In this document: one piece after another, positions 25,318 to 33,688 of the stretch
How positions within the stretch are numbered: position 1 is the first letter of the stretch
Layout of the letters: every line of letters starts with the position of its first letter
Origin: Melioribacteraceae bacterium
Lineage (GTDB): Bacteria; Bacteroidota; Ignavibacteria; Ignavibacteriales; Melioribacteraceae
Length of the DNA: 35,476 nucleotides
Direction: 5' to 3'
Assembly: GCA_026983795.1 (NCBI GenBank)
Contig: JALSTI010000246.1
Location: 1-35,476 of the forward strand
Notes under the pieces: model-generated
Databases searched by the model: none
The model's input: only the letters and a program-made list of their open reading frames with translations
What the model was told of the DNA's origin: nothing
Position numbers and translations under genes: made by a program

Positions 25318-26421
25318 CTATCTTTCTATTTCCGGAGGACATACTCCAAGACTATTCATAATAAATGCAACGTCGGAGATGTTTGCACCGACCAAAATTT
25401 TTTCGAGCAGCGAAACTCCATGAACATAAGCCGGTCCGCGCACATGAACTCTTCTCGGTTTAAGTCCGCCGTCGCTAACTGCGTAATAACCGAACTCGCC
25501 TCTTGCCGATTCGGTTTTAACGTAAGCGTCTCCTTCCGGAACGTACCAATTAAGCGGATTAGGAACTTTATTATAATATTCGCCGGCCGGCATTTTATCA
25601 ATTACTTGGCGTATTATAGAAATTGACTGTTCCATTTCTTGCCTGCGTACCATTGCTCTGGACCATACATCACCGCCCTCGTGTGTTGGAACGACAAAGT
25701 CCAATTTATCATAAACTTCATACGGTTCGTCTATGCGAACGTCGTGTTTTATACCGCAACCGCGCAATGGAGGTCCGACAACGCCCCATTCCAAAGCTTT
25801 ATCTTTATCAATAATTCCAACGCCTTTAGCTCTTTTTTGAAAGATTGCATTTTCGAAGAAAAGTTTATCATATTCCGGCAGACGGCTTTCCAGATAATCC
25901 ATTGTTCTAAGTACTTTGTCGGCAAATCCTTCGGGAAGGTCTCTTCTAACGCCGCCTGCCCAAATATACATGTGATAAATTCTACCGCCTGTTAATTCTT
26001 CGAATAAATCGATTATATAATCGCGGTCTCCAACCGACCATTGCGGTACGGTATAAAGACCGGCGGTTCCGGCTTGCCCGCCCATCCACAGCATATATGC
26101 GGCAAGGCGCGAAAGTTCCAATATCATAACTCTAATATATTTTGCCCGTTCGGGAACTTCTCTTCCTTCAATTTCTTCAATTGCCCTTGCAAGGTTTTCC
26201 TCGTTCGGATCAGGTTCGGGAACGCAAATTCTACATACAATCGGGAACGATTGCATCCAAGTTCTTTGTTCCATTAATTTTTCGAAGGCTCTATGTAAAT
26301 AGCCGACATGCGTTTCGGCTTTTACGACTGTATCTCCCGCAACTTTTAATTTAACCATCATATTTCCGGTAACGCCCGGGTGTTGCGGTCCTAAATATAA
26401 TGTAGTTTCTTTTTCTCTCAT
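25318..26421 (-). CDS. nuoD: Large catalytic subunit, NuoD / Mbx(Mbs)L-like, non-hydrogenase
   Basis: The 367-residue protein is a NuoD/NiFe large-subunit homologue: GPQHPGVTGN near 11, HVGYLHRAFEKLMEQR near 38, and LSRLAAYMLWMGG. The NiFe ligand pairs are half lost: RICVPE gives C66xxE69, and the C-terminus VCPPEIER gives C361xxE364, where hydrogenases have CxxC. The complex I quinone residues are also changed: the second His of QHPAAHG is Thr18, and the Tyr site after 'RMD' is Val67. It is therefore neither a hydrogenase nor a typical quinone reductase, and is closest in logic to archaeal Mbx/Mbs L subunits. It overlaps nuoC by 4 bp. The catalytic partner of this site is unknown; sulfane sulfur is the known precedent. 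Confidence 0.9.
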   Translation of the reverse strand: MREKETTLYLGPQHPGVTGNMMVKLKVAGDTVVKAETHVGYLHRAFEKLMEQRTWMQSFPIVCRICVPEPDPNEENLARAIEEIEGREVPERAKYIRVMILELSRLAAYMLWMGGQAGTAGLYTVPQWSVGDRDYIIDLFEELTGGRIYHMYIWAGGVRRDLPEGFADKVLRTMDYLESRLPEYDKLFFENAIFQKRAKGVGIIDKDKALEWGVVGPPLRGCGIKHDVRIDEPYEVYDKLDFVVPTHEGGDVWSRAMVRRQEMEQSISIIRQVIDKMPAGEYYNKVPNPLNWYVPEGDAYVKTESARGEFGYYAVSDGGLKPRRVHVRGPAYVHGVSLLEKILVGANISDVAFIMNSLGVCPPEIER

Positions 26422-27008
26422 TTTAAGCTTCTAACAGAATATTCTTTAGCAAATTCGGGAATTTCTTCTTTATTAATTTTTGTAACATTTTCTCTTACAT
26501 CTTTGGCATCTTCCCTGCCGGGACGAGTGTAAAAATTATCGGTTGCATATTTTACGGTATCGAAATCTCTTCTGTACGGCGGAATTCCTTCCCAATCTTC
26601 TAATATAAATTCGTTTAATCTGTCATTCCCTTTAAAATTTATCCCGAACATTTCGTGTAATTCCCGCTCATAAGTTTCTGCCTGATACCAAAGATGACGG
26701 GTAGTAACAAATTCGGCTTTTTCTCTGTCGATTCTGGTTTTAGCAAGAACAATCACTCCTTTTTCGTATGAATAGATAATATAAACGAGTTCAAATTCGT
26801 TTTGCTCTATCCAATCCACGCAAGAAAAATGTGCAAGGTGATTAAAAGTCAAGTAATTTTTCGCATAGCTTAAAAAAGGCGGAATCAAATCGTTTCGTAA
26901 TTTAACTTCTATCCTTTTATTCCGCTTAATATTAACTTCTGCGGTATGAAATGTATTTTGTATTTCGGTTGCTATTTCTTTTTCTATGTTAATATTTTGA
27001 GTTTTCAT
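26418..27008 (-). CDS. nuoC: NuoC-like 30 kDa subunit
   Basis: The protein has 196 residues from the ATG at 27008. The frame also reaches a TTG at 27020, which would overlap nuoB; the ATG 5 bp after the nuoB stop is preferred. The family signature is present: YERELHEMFGINFKGN, then LEDWEGIPPYRRDF. NuoC/MbxK subunits bridge the small and large catalytic subunits on the cytoplasmic side. Separate nuoC and nuoD genes, not fused, fit Mbh/Mbx-type operons. Its stop overlaps the nuoD start (ATGA). Confidence 0.9.
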   Translation of the reverse strand: MKTQNINIEKEIATEIQNTFHTAEVNIKRNKRIEVKLRNDLIPPFLSYAKNYLTFNHLAHFSCVDWIEQNEFELVYIIYSYEKGVIVLAKTRIDREKAEFVTTRHLWYQAETYERELHEMFGINFKGNDRLNEFILEDWEGIPPYRRDFDTVKYATDNFYTRPGREDAKDVRENVTKINKEEIPEFAKEYSVRSLK

Positions 27009-27013
27009 TGTTA

Positions 27014-27559
27014 TTACCAATTATAGTCGGGCATTTTCCAATTTTTAATTACTTTTCTTTGGTTCTCGCGATACCAATCAAGATTTTCTTTATATTTTTT
27101 AGCTCCGTTTGCCTTTCCAGCTTCAATAAGTTTCTGCAATTCTATAAATCCTGAAATCACCGCTTCGGGGCGGGGCATACATCCGTTAATATAAACATCC
27201 ACAGGTAAATATCTGTCTAATGCTTTTACGGTATTATATGAATCCCAATACATTCCGCCGTTAATTGTACAAGAACCGAAACCGATAACGTATTTTGGAT
27301 CTTGCATTTGCTCGTAAGTGCGGATAACCCTTTTAAGAGTTTTCACGGCAAGATAGCCGGTAATTAATAATACATCAGCTTGACGCGGTGTGGCAGAGCC
27401 TCTAATTCCAAACCGTTCTGCGTCGTAGCGTGAGGTCATGGTTGGCGGTAATTCTATTGCGCCGCAACCGGTTCCGTAAGCAACTATCCATAATGAATGT
27501 TTACGGGCATAATTTTTTATTATATCTACAATTTTACCTGAACTTTTATCGTATATCAT
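27014..27559 (-). CDS. nuoB: NuoB / MbxJ-like small subunit with only three cluster cysteines
   Basis: The 181-residue protein has the NuoB fold motifs: VAYGTGCGAIELPP, SATPRQADVLLITGY, GFGSCTINGG and YINGCMPRPEA. Complex I NuoB holds cluster N2 with a tandem CC plus two later Cys; Mbh-type J subunits use CxxC instead. Here only C32 is present in the first motif (C-G in place of CC, and G29 at the -3 site), with C97 and C127. So the protein supplies three ligands, and the fourth must come from elsewhere or be open. I checked this in the nucleotide sequence (GGA-ACC-GGT-TGC-GGC). It is 9 bp after nuoH and passes electrons between the NuoI-GltD fusion and the NuoD-like site. Confidence 0.92.
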   Translation of the reverse strand: MIYDKSSGKIVDIIKNYARKHSLWIVAYGTGCGAIELPPTMTSRYDAERFGIRGSATPRQADVLLITGYLAVKTLKRVIRTYEQMQDPKYVIGFGSCTINGGMYWDSYNTVKALDRYLPVDVYINGCMPRPEAVISGFIELQKLIEAGKANGAKKYKENLDWYRENQRKVIKNWKMPDYNW

Positions 27560-27568
27560 TTTTAACCT

Positions 27569-28477
27569 CTACAATACAACAACTAAAATTGCTAAAACAC
27601 CAAACACAAGCGGCCATTTCCAAAAAAAACAAATTGATTGTTCCGTTCTAAATCTTGGAAAAACGATGCCGGTCAATACCGGAATCATATAAAGTAAAAA
27701 AGTTTTAATAATTAAAGTAATAAAATCCGATGCGCCGCCTAAAAATATATCGGTAAATAACACAAGCTTTGCAAATGTGAATATCGATCTGCTTGTCATC
27801 ATTAATGCTAAATACTTTCCGCCGAATTCGGAAGGAGGACCGGAAGCAATTTCCGCCGGCGCAATTACAACATCGAATGGCGCATAACCCATCATTCCTA
27901 AAAATGCCAATATTCCCGCAATAAATGCTAACGGTGATTGAAAAATAATCCAATCGGCAAAATGTTTTTGAACCGCTAGAAGATCGGTTAATGATGTAGT
28001 GTGAAATTGCGTCATAATTGCCACTAATGAAAGAACAAACGGAATTTCATATCCAACCATTTGACTTAAACCGCGGGAGACACCAATTGCTGCATTAGGG
28101 TTTCCGGTTTGACCGGCTCCCAGAGCCATTCCCAGCGATCCGAAAACCATAATGTATAACAAAAAAATCAGATCGCCGTTAAAACTTAAATTTGTAAATA
28201 CAACCGAATTTTTTATTACGGGTATAAAATATAATGTAGTTATAGATGCTGTTATGGCAAATACTGGTCCAAGATGCTGCATAACTCCATGTTGGATGCT
28301 TGTTTCTTTGCTGTAAAGTTTTATAATATCCAACAAGTTTTGAGATGACGGTGGACCATATCTGTTTTGAATTCTGGCGGTTATTCTTCTTGTAAGCCCC
28401 CCGTAAGTTACACCAACAATAAAAGCAATAATTGGTGTTGTAATTATTCCTAAAACAGATAGCCAATTTATATTCAT
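27569..28477 (-). CDS. nuoH: NuoH / MbxM-like membrane subunit
   Basis: The 302-residue membrane protein has about eight hydrophobic segments. It carries the NuoH marks RRITARIQNRYGP near residue 31, APFDVVIAPAEIASGPPSEF near 200 and the end motif FPRFRTEQSICFFWKWP. NuoH/MbhM links the peripheral redox arm to the ion-translocating membrane arm and forms part of the E-channel. It lies between the antiporter subunits and nuoB, exactly as in Mbh/Mbx clusters. The gaps to its neighbours are 13 and 9 bp. Confidence 0.93.
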   Translation of the reverse strand: MNINWLSVLGIITTPIIAFIVGVTYGGLTRRITARIQNRYGPPSSQNLLDIIKLYSKETSIQHGVMQHLGPVFAITASITTLYFIPVIKNSVVFTNLSFNGDLIFLLYIMVFGSLGMALGAGQTGNPNAAIGVSRGLSQMVGYEIPFVLSLVAIMTQFHTTSLTDLLAVQKHFADWIIFQSPLAFIAGILAFLGMMGYAPFDVVIAPAEIASGPPSEFGGKYLALMMTSRSIFTFAKLVLFTDIFLGGASDFITLIIKTFLLYMIPVLTGIVFPRFRTEQSICFFWKWPLVFGVLAILVVVL

Positions 28478-28490
28478 AACTTAATACTTC

Positions 28491-30338
28491 CTACAATATA
28501 ATTCCAAAAATCAGTTCGGAAAACAGGAGTAAAATTGCTAAAAATAATACAACATACATTGCATAAGTTTGCCCGTTTCCTGTGTAAACGTATCTTAAAT
28601 AATCGAATGCTTGTTCGAATATATCTCCGGTTAAAGTGTAAACTTTATCAATACTTGCTTTTAACAAAGGCGCAATGGATCTTTCAAACGGTTTATAAAA
28701 ATCAACTGCATAAGTTAAATTTTCGTTTTCCGTTGGTATTTCGCCGGATGTATGAATATCTTTTGTTGTAACATAACGTGTATTACGGTAACCTTTAATT
28801 GTAATAAATATTCCCAAAAGGATAAAAACAGCGGCAATGCTTCTAACAACTATTTGCATATCTACTTTTCCGCCCCAATTATTGAAAAGAACGGACATTT
28901 GATAATCGAAAGGTTTTACATTAAGATATTGCATTGCACTGCTTATAGGATCGAGTAACAAACCGGGGAATACGCCGATAACCAAAACGAAAATGGTCAT
29001 TAAAATCATTGGAATCTGCATTGTCCAAGGAACTTCTTTTACGTTTTCCCATTCTTTTTCTTCTTGTCCCAAGAACAAAGAGAATATGTATCTAAACAAA
29101 TAAAGAAATGCAGCAGTACTGGCTGCGAAAATAACTATTACCAAAAAGTAATGACCGGATTGAATAAGAGATTCGTAAAGCATCCATTTAGCGGCAAAGC
29201 CACCCAATGGAGGAACGCCGGCTACAGTAATAATTCCAAACAAAGCCGTAACAAAACTTATAGGCATTTTTCTAATTAAACCGGAAACCTCGGTCATATT
29301 GGTTGTCCCGGTTCTCATATATACGGCGCCTGTTGCCATAAATAACATTGACTTAAAAATTGCATGCAGAATAGCAAGGAATAGAGCCGCTGCAATACTT
29401 AACGGCGTACCTATTGCCAAACCTACTATAATATATCCTAATTGACCGATTGAGGAATAGGCTAAAAGTTTCTTGGCGTCGGTCTGTGCTATAGCATAAA
29501 ATGTAGCCAGTAAGGCTGTTATTCCGCCTATCCAAGCTAAAGTATACTGAACGTATGAATAAAATCCGGTATGTGCGGCAAGTTTAAATAAAACCAATCC
29601 GATGCCGAAAATACCCATTTTAGAAAGAGCTCCGGAAAATAAAGCCGTAAAAGGCGACGGGGAAACGGCGTAAGCATCGGGCGCCCAAACATGCAATGGC
29701 ATCAGTGCGCTCTTAACGCCAAATCCTATAATCATTAATATGATTACACTTATTTTAATTCCGGTGCTAATCTCGTTTATGTGTCCAAAGATATTTTTGA
29801 ATTGTAAAGTTCCCATGCTTGAGTAAAGCAATACAATCCCGATTAATATTGAATAAGCACCGATTGCGCTGAAAACAAAATATTTTAATCCGATTGATTG
29901 AGCATCTTTACAGCAGTATATCACAAGCATGAAAGATGACCACGTCATAATTTCCCAGAAAAAGAAAAGAGAAATAAAATCCTGGCTATAAACTATTCCC
30001 AACATTCCTCCGATTACGAATAAGAAATTCATGTAGAAATAGCCGAGTCTCTCTTTTGAAGCCATAAAATCCGTAGAATACAATACGGTAAAAAATCCCA
30101 GAACAGCTACCAGCATTCCAAATAATTGACCGTAAGCTGTAGTTCCCCAAGTTAAAATAAAATCACCGATTTTGATATTGATTAATGAATTGGCAGGAAG
30201 CGCCCAAACAAAATATAAAAGTAAAACCGTTGTAAGCAAAGCGACCGGGGTTCTAAGTTTAGGTGCAATATGATGAATAACAAAAGATAATAAAGCGCCT
30301 GCGAAAGCTATAAGTAATATGTATGGAATCGAAATCAT
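28491..30338 (-). CDS. Second antiporter-like subunit (NuoL/MrpD/MbxH'-type), 615 residues
   Basis: This large membrane protein has 14 or more hydrophobic segments and Proton_antipo_M motifs: FFWEIMTWSSF (Glu of TM5), HVWAPDAYAVSPSPFTALFSGALSKMG (TM7 Lys) and LHAIFKSMLFM (TM8 Lys). After the core, from about residue 470, it has a long extension with a further TM, a soluble stretch (NENLTYAVDFYKPFERS) and a final TM, somewhat like the NuoL C-terminal arm. It should move H+ or Na+ when the redox arm turns over. A second antiporter-like subunit beside MrpD separates Mbx/Mbs-type clusters from simple Mbh. The gene lies 20 bp after mrpD and 13 bp before nuoH. Confidence 0.9.
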   Translation of the reverse strand: MISIPYILLIAFAGALLSFVIHHIAPKLRTPVALLTTVLLLYFVWALPANSLINIKIGDFILTWGTTAYGQLFGMLVAVLGFFTVLYSTDFMASKERLGYFYMNFLFVIGGMLGIVYSQDFISLFFFWEIMTWSSFMLVIYCCKDAQSIGLKYFVFSAIGAYSILIGIVLLYSSMGTLQFKNIFGHINEISTGIKISVIILMIIGFGVKSALMPLHVWAPDAYAVSPSPFTALFSGALSKMGIFGIGLVLFKLAAHTGFYSYVQYTLAWIGGITALLATFYAIAQTDAKKLLAYSSIGQLGYIIVGLAIGTPLSIAAALFLAILHAIFKSMLFMATGAVYMRTGTTNMTEVSGLIRKMPISFVTALFGIITVAGVPPLGGFAAKWMLYESLIQSGHYFLVIVIFAASTAAFLYLFRYIFSLFLGQEEKEWENVKEVPWTMQIPMILMTIFVLVIGVFPGLLLDPISSAMQYLNVKPFDYQMSVLFNNWGGKVDMQIVVRSIAAVFILLGIFITIKGYRNTRYVTTKDIHTSGEIPTENENLTYAVDFYKPFERSIAPLLKASIDKVYTLTGDIFEQAFDYLRYVYTGNGQTYAMYVVLFLAILLLFSELIFGIIL

Positions 30339-30358
30339 AATAATATTTAATGTAAATT

Positions 30359-31816
30359 TTAGTGAAACAATCCTGCCTTAATATAGGCTGCTTTATTTAA
30401 TAATTCGTTTGCAGCAGGAGTCATCCAATGTAAAACAAGATTCGGATAAAACCCCACAAAAAGAATAACTAAGGTTAAAATTCCCATTGCCACCAGTCCC
30501 GAAACCGGAGTCCTTCTAACATCCGTTGCAACTTCCGTATTAAAATATAATCTGCTTACTACTCTTAAATAATAGATTGCTTCCACAACACTGCTGAATA
30601 AAATAAGTGCAACGGCTGCAAACAATCCCGAATTAGCAACCGACAACAACACGTATAACTTACTCCAGAACCCGGAAAACGGCGGCAGACCGATTATTGC
30701 CAAAGCACCGAATGCAAAGAAGAAACTTGTAATAGGTTTGTCATGTCCCAATCCGTCTAATGCCGAAATTTTCTTTGATCCCGAATGAAAGACTAAGTAA
30801 CCGGCTGCAAAAAACAATAACGATTTTATAAGTGCATGATTAAACATTTGGAATAATGCCGCTCTCACGCTTGGTTCTGTTCCCACTCCAAAAGCAATTA
30901 TTACCAGCCCCATTTGACCTATGCTTGAAAATGCCAGCATTCTTTTAATTTGTTGTTGCCTCATGGCGGACATTTCCGCAATCAACATTGTTATAACGCC
31001 CATAATAACAAGGAAATGCATAACCGACTGGAATTCGAACATCAAATAAATCAGTCTCATCAGCGCATAGATTGAAGCCTTTACTACGATACCGCCGAAA
31101 ACTGCTCCAACCGGAGAGGGAGCTTGAGAGTATGCATCCGGAGCCCAGCCGTTCAGAGGAAACATTTCCGATTCAATTCCCAATCCCATTAAAAACAATA
31201 TTAGTATAAATATTCTTGTTGTTAACGGAACGCTTGAAATTTTAGTGGCAATATCAGCCATGTTCAGCGTATGAACATTGGCATAGAGTAAAACAATTGC
31301 CAACAAAACAAATGTAGAAGAAAAGGAACCTATAAGTAAATATTTGAATGCTGCTTCGGCACCGTCTTTATCTCTTAAAAATGCCGTTAATGAGTATGCG
31401 GCTATTGCAGTAATTTCAAGAAATACAAACAAATTAAAAACGTCGCCCGTCAAAACTATACCGGTAGAACCGGTAATCAGCATCATAAAAAGCATGTAAT
31501 ATTTTTCGATGGGTTCACGAATAATAAATTTGTAACTATATAACCAAATAACAAAGCCAATCAGTGTAATCATGGTTGTTAAAAAAGCTGCCAATGGTCC
31601 GTAATACAAGGAAATTCCGAAAGGGGCTTTAAATCCGGCAATTATTTCCACAATCGGTTTATGAATACCGATAGGGAACAATGTAATAGCTACATAAGAC
31701 AAATAAAGGAAGACGATACCCGGAATTAATTTTACCAAATTTTTCGAGACTTTCCCAACAAGGGGAATAAGAAAAGCTGCAAATAACGGAATAGCAATAA
31801 AATGTACCGGACTCAT
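30359..31816 (-). CDS. mrpD: MrpD / MbxH-like Na+/H+ antiporter subunit
   Basis: The 485-residue protein is the usual MrpD/MbhH length. It has about 14 hydrophobic segments. Key charged residues are in place: FLEITAIAAY (Glu in TM5), GWAPDAYSQAPSPVGAVFGG then IVVKASIYA (TM7 Lys), and FNHALIKSLLFFAAG (TM8 Lys). MrpD forms one of the cation/proton channels in Mrp antiporters and in Mbh-family complexes. It is preceded by mrpC (13 bp gap), the normal Mrp order. Confidence 0.93.
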   Translation of the reverse strand: MSPVHFIAIPLFAAFLIPLVGKVSKNLVKLIPGIVFLYLSYVAITLFPIGIHKPIVEIIAGFKAPFGISLYYGPLAAFLTTMITLIGFVIWLYSYKFIIREPIEKYYMLFMMLITGSTGIVLTGDVFNLFVFLEITAIAAYSLTAFLRDKDGAEAAFKYLLIGSFSSTFVLLAIVLLYANVHTLNMADIATKISSVPLTTRIFILILFLMGLGIESEMFPLNGWAPDAYSQAPSPVGAVFGGIVVKASIYALMRLIYLMFEFQSVMHFLVIMGVITMLIAEMSAMRQQQIKRMLAFSSIGQMGLVIIAFGVGTEPSVRAALFQMFNHALIKSLLFFAAGYLVFHSGSKKISALDGLGHDKPITSFFFAFGALAIIGLPPFSGFWSKLYVLLSVANSGLFAAVALILFSSVVEAIYYLRVVSRLYFNTEVATDVRRTPVSGLVAMGILTLVILFVGFYPNLVLHWMTPAANELLNKAAYIKAGLFH

Positions 31817-31829
31817 AATTATAACAACC

Positions 31830-32171
31830 TTACCATTTTAACTTTCTGATTTTATTAATATCCAATGTTTTATGATGATCATACAATCTTATAACTAAAG
31901 ATAGTGCAACAGCGGTTACGGCCAACCCAATAACTATTGATGTTAACACTAATGCTTGAGGAACCGGATCAACCATTTTATCTGCGGTTAACCCCGGTTT
32001 GGAAAAAATAGGAGCAGTAGCATTTTTCACGTAACCTATTGCAATCATTAGTAAATGAACGCCGCTATCTATAATTGAGAGACCAATTACAATTTTTATT
32101 AAATTTTTCTTAACAAGAACGGCATACATTCCTGTTAAAATTAAAACGACCGATGTTATAAAATAAATCAT
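31830..32171 (-). CDS. mrpC: MrpC / MbxG-like (NuoK family) subunit
   Basis: The 113-residue protein has three hydrophobic helices and belongs to the NuoK/MrpC family: GMYAVLVKKNLIKIVIGLS, IIDSGVHLLMIAIG and DPVPQALVLTSIVIGLAVTA, the last being a strong MrpC/NuoK signature. It starts within the stop codon of mrpB (1 bp overlap) and precedes mrpD. It acts as part of the ion channel module next to the D subunit. Confidence 0.92.
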   Translation of the reverse strand: MIYFITSVVLILTGMYAVLVKKNLIKIVIGLSIIDSGVHLLMIAIGYVKNATAPIFSKPGLTADKMVDPVPQALVLTSIVIGLAVTAVALSLVIRLYDHHKTLDINKIRKLKW

Positions 32172-32854
32172 TAACCTTTTATAGTTTTTAATAATGTATC
32201 TAAAACCGTTGTTAACTCTGCGCCCACTTTAAAACCTACTGCAATATAGATTAATGGAATTATTCCGCCTGATAATAATTCGTTTGGAGTTCCAAGCGGT
32301 AAAATATTTTGCAAGAAGGAATAACCCCAAATTAAACCGGATATACCGATACTTACAAAAGTTAATCCCGCAAGCGATTCAATAATTGTTAATGCTGTAT
32401 GATTTGTTTCGAACGATCTGTAAGCCATAAACATTAACAAAGTTCCGGTTGCAATTATTGCTCCTCCTTGAAATCCGCCGCCGGGCGTTAAGTGACCGTG
32501 TACAAAAACATAAGCTCCTAATAAAACAGTAAGCGGATAAATCATTTTAGAAGAAGTCTTTACTATTAAGCTGGCATTTTGTAAAGAACGTTTTTTGCCT
32601 TTTTTATCGAATAAAATAGCTCCTAGACCAGTAGCAGCAAGGAATAGAACTGTTACTTCACCCAAAGTATCGAAACCTCTGTAACTTACCACAATAGAAG
32701 TAACCGTGTTAACCGTTCCTGTTTCCTTAATGGTTGAATCTAAATAATATTTCCCAACTCCGGTCGCTTTTTGTCCGAACGGAAGATTAAGCAGTGTTCC
32801 TAAAATATAATATCCAACTACTGCAAGTAACAATATTGCAATAACCTTTCTCAT
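32171..32854 (-). CDS. mrpB: MrpB-like subunit joining MbhE-like and MbhF (MnhB) parts
   Basis: The protein has 227 residues from the ATG at 32854, which overlaps the stop of the preceding gene as ATGA. The frame runs open further, to 33094, but those 80 residues are Cys/Tyr/Asn-rich antisense-like shadow of the overlapping gene. The N-terminal ~85 residues match the MbhE/MrpA C-terminal segment (VSYRGFDTLGEVTVLFLAATG). The C-terminal part is the MnhB domain (YVFVHGHLTPGGGFQGGA, IPLIYIAVGFKVGAEL). Mbh complexes often encode these two parts as separate E and F proteins; here they are one. It is needed for Na+ translocation in Mrp-type modules. Confidence 0.9.
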   Translation of the reverse strand: MRKVIAILLLAVVGYYILGTLLNLPFGQKATGVGKYYLDSTIKETGTVNTVTSIVVSYRGFDTLGEVTVLFLAATGLGAILFDKKGKKRSLQNASLIVKTSSKMIYPLTVLLGAYVFVHGHLTPGGGFQGGAIIATGTLLMFMAYRSFETNHTALTIIESLAGLTFVSIGISGLIWGYSFLQNILPLGTPNELLSGGIIPLIYIAVGFKVGAELTTVLDTLLKTIKG

Positions 32855-33099
32855 TCTTCGTACCTCTTGGTTTTTTTGATAGTGATAACGAAGATTATGG
32901 TACTTAATGCAACTCCAATTGCAGCTTCGGTTAAAGCAACATCCGGAGCTTGAAGGATATAAAAGAAAATTGATAAAACCACGGAAATGGCTGAAGTACC
33001 GATAATGGCCAATATTAAATCCTTTTGATAGACGGCAAAGCCAGCTGCTATTATAATTAATAAAGATAAAAACGGGACTAAAATTGTTAACCAATCCAT
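32851..33099 (-). CDS. MbhD / MrpA-C-like subunit (DUF4040)
   Basis: The 82-residue, three-helix membrane protein carries FYILQAPDVALTEAAIGVALSTIIF, the DUF4040 signature that in Mrp antiporters is part of the MrpA C-terminal region and in Mbh complexes is the separate MbhD subunit. It overlaps mrpG by 1 bp and mrpB by 4 bp. No full-length mrpA gene is present, which fits an Mbh/Mbx-type complex rather than a stand-alone Mrp antiporter. Confidence 0.9.
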   Translation of the reverse strand: MDWLTILVPFLSLLIIIAAGFAVYQKDLILAIIGTSAISVVLSIFFYILQAPDVALTEAAIGVALSTIIFVITIKKTKRYEE

Positions 33100-33440
33100 T
33101 ATGCTTCTTTCACTCCTTCGTCAACTTCTGCGTATGTATCAACCCCGCCTTCCTTTAAGTAAGGTTTTATACCTATTTTATGACTTCCCCTGGCTAAAGC
33201 ATGTGAGCTAATCGGATTGGAAATAGCAATAAAGACTGCAATTATTAATGTTTTCCAAATCCATTCGGGTTGAAGGAATCCGACGCCGATAATAGTTCCA
33301 AGCGCGCCAAGGGTTGTAGCTTTTGTGCCTGCTTGCATTCTTGTAAATACATCGGGCATTCTGAAAATTCCAAGAGCTCCCAAAAAGAGAAAAAGGACTC
33401 CAATTGTAACTAAAATATATCCTATAACAGTAAGAACCAT
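33099..33440 (-). CDS. mrpG: MrpG / MbxC-like subunit
   Basis: The 113-residue protein has three hydrophobic helices and the MnhG signature: FLFLGALGIFRMPDVFTRMQAGTKATTLG and then NPISSHALARGSHK. The charged C-terminal tail (GVDTYAEVDEGVKEA) is somewhat longer than the fold needs. It overlaps the stop of mrpF by one base and the start of the MbhD gene by one base, so translation is probably coupled. Confidence 0.92.
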   Translation of the reverse strand: MVLTVIGYILVTIGVLFLFLGALGIFRMPDVFTRMQAGTKATTLGALGTIIGVGFLQPEWIWKTLIIAVFIAISNPISSHALARGSHKIGIKPYLKEGGVDTYAEVDEGVKEA

Positions 33441-33688
33441 TATAATCCGCCCTCCATGTATCGTGCAAGGGTTAAAACTCCAATAAAAGAAAGCACTCCG
33501 TAAATAAGGGAAACATCTATATAAATAAATCTCTGGAAAACAAATCCAAGCAATACCAAACCTGCGGTTGTTATAGTTGTCAGATTATCCAGCGCAACAA
33601 TCCTGTCCGATGCAGTTGGTCCTAATAAACCTCTGGCGGCACAAAAAATTATTGCTAATAGCATCACTATTAAAAGAAAATATATCAT
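33440..33688 (-). CDS. mrpF: MrpF / MbxB-like subunit
   Basis: The 82-residue protein has three hydrophobic helices with the MrpF signature: LGPTASDRIVALDNLTT followed by YIDVSLIYGVLSFIGVLTLARY. It starts 4 bp inside mrpE and ends inside the mrpG start. In Mrp/Mbh complexes F sits with E and G at the far end of the membrane arm. Confidence 0.92.
   Translation of the reverse strand: MIYFLLIVMLLAIIFCAARGLLGPTASDRIVALDNLTTITTAGLVLLGFVFQRFIYIDVSLIYGVLSFIGVLTLARYMEGGL

Noticed and set aside
25318-26421. NiFe hydrogenase large subunit
   Set aside because: Two of the four NiFe cysteine ligands are Glu (E69, E364), so no NiFe centre can form in the usual way.
32855-33094. 80-residue N-terminal extension of the MrpB-like frame
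   Set aside because: It overlaps the well-conserved DUF4040 gene in another frame and has Cys/Tyr/Asn-rich shadow composition; the ATG at 32854 overlaps the upstream stop and starts at the conserved region.
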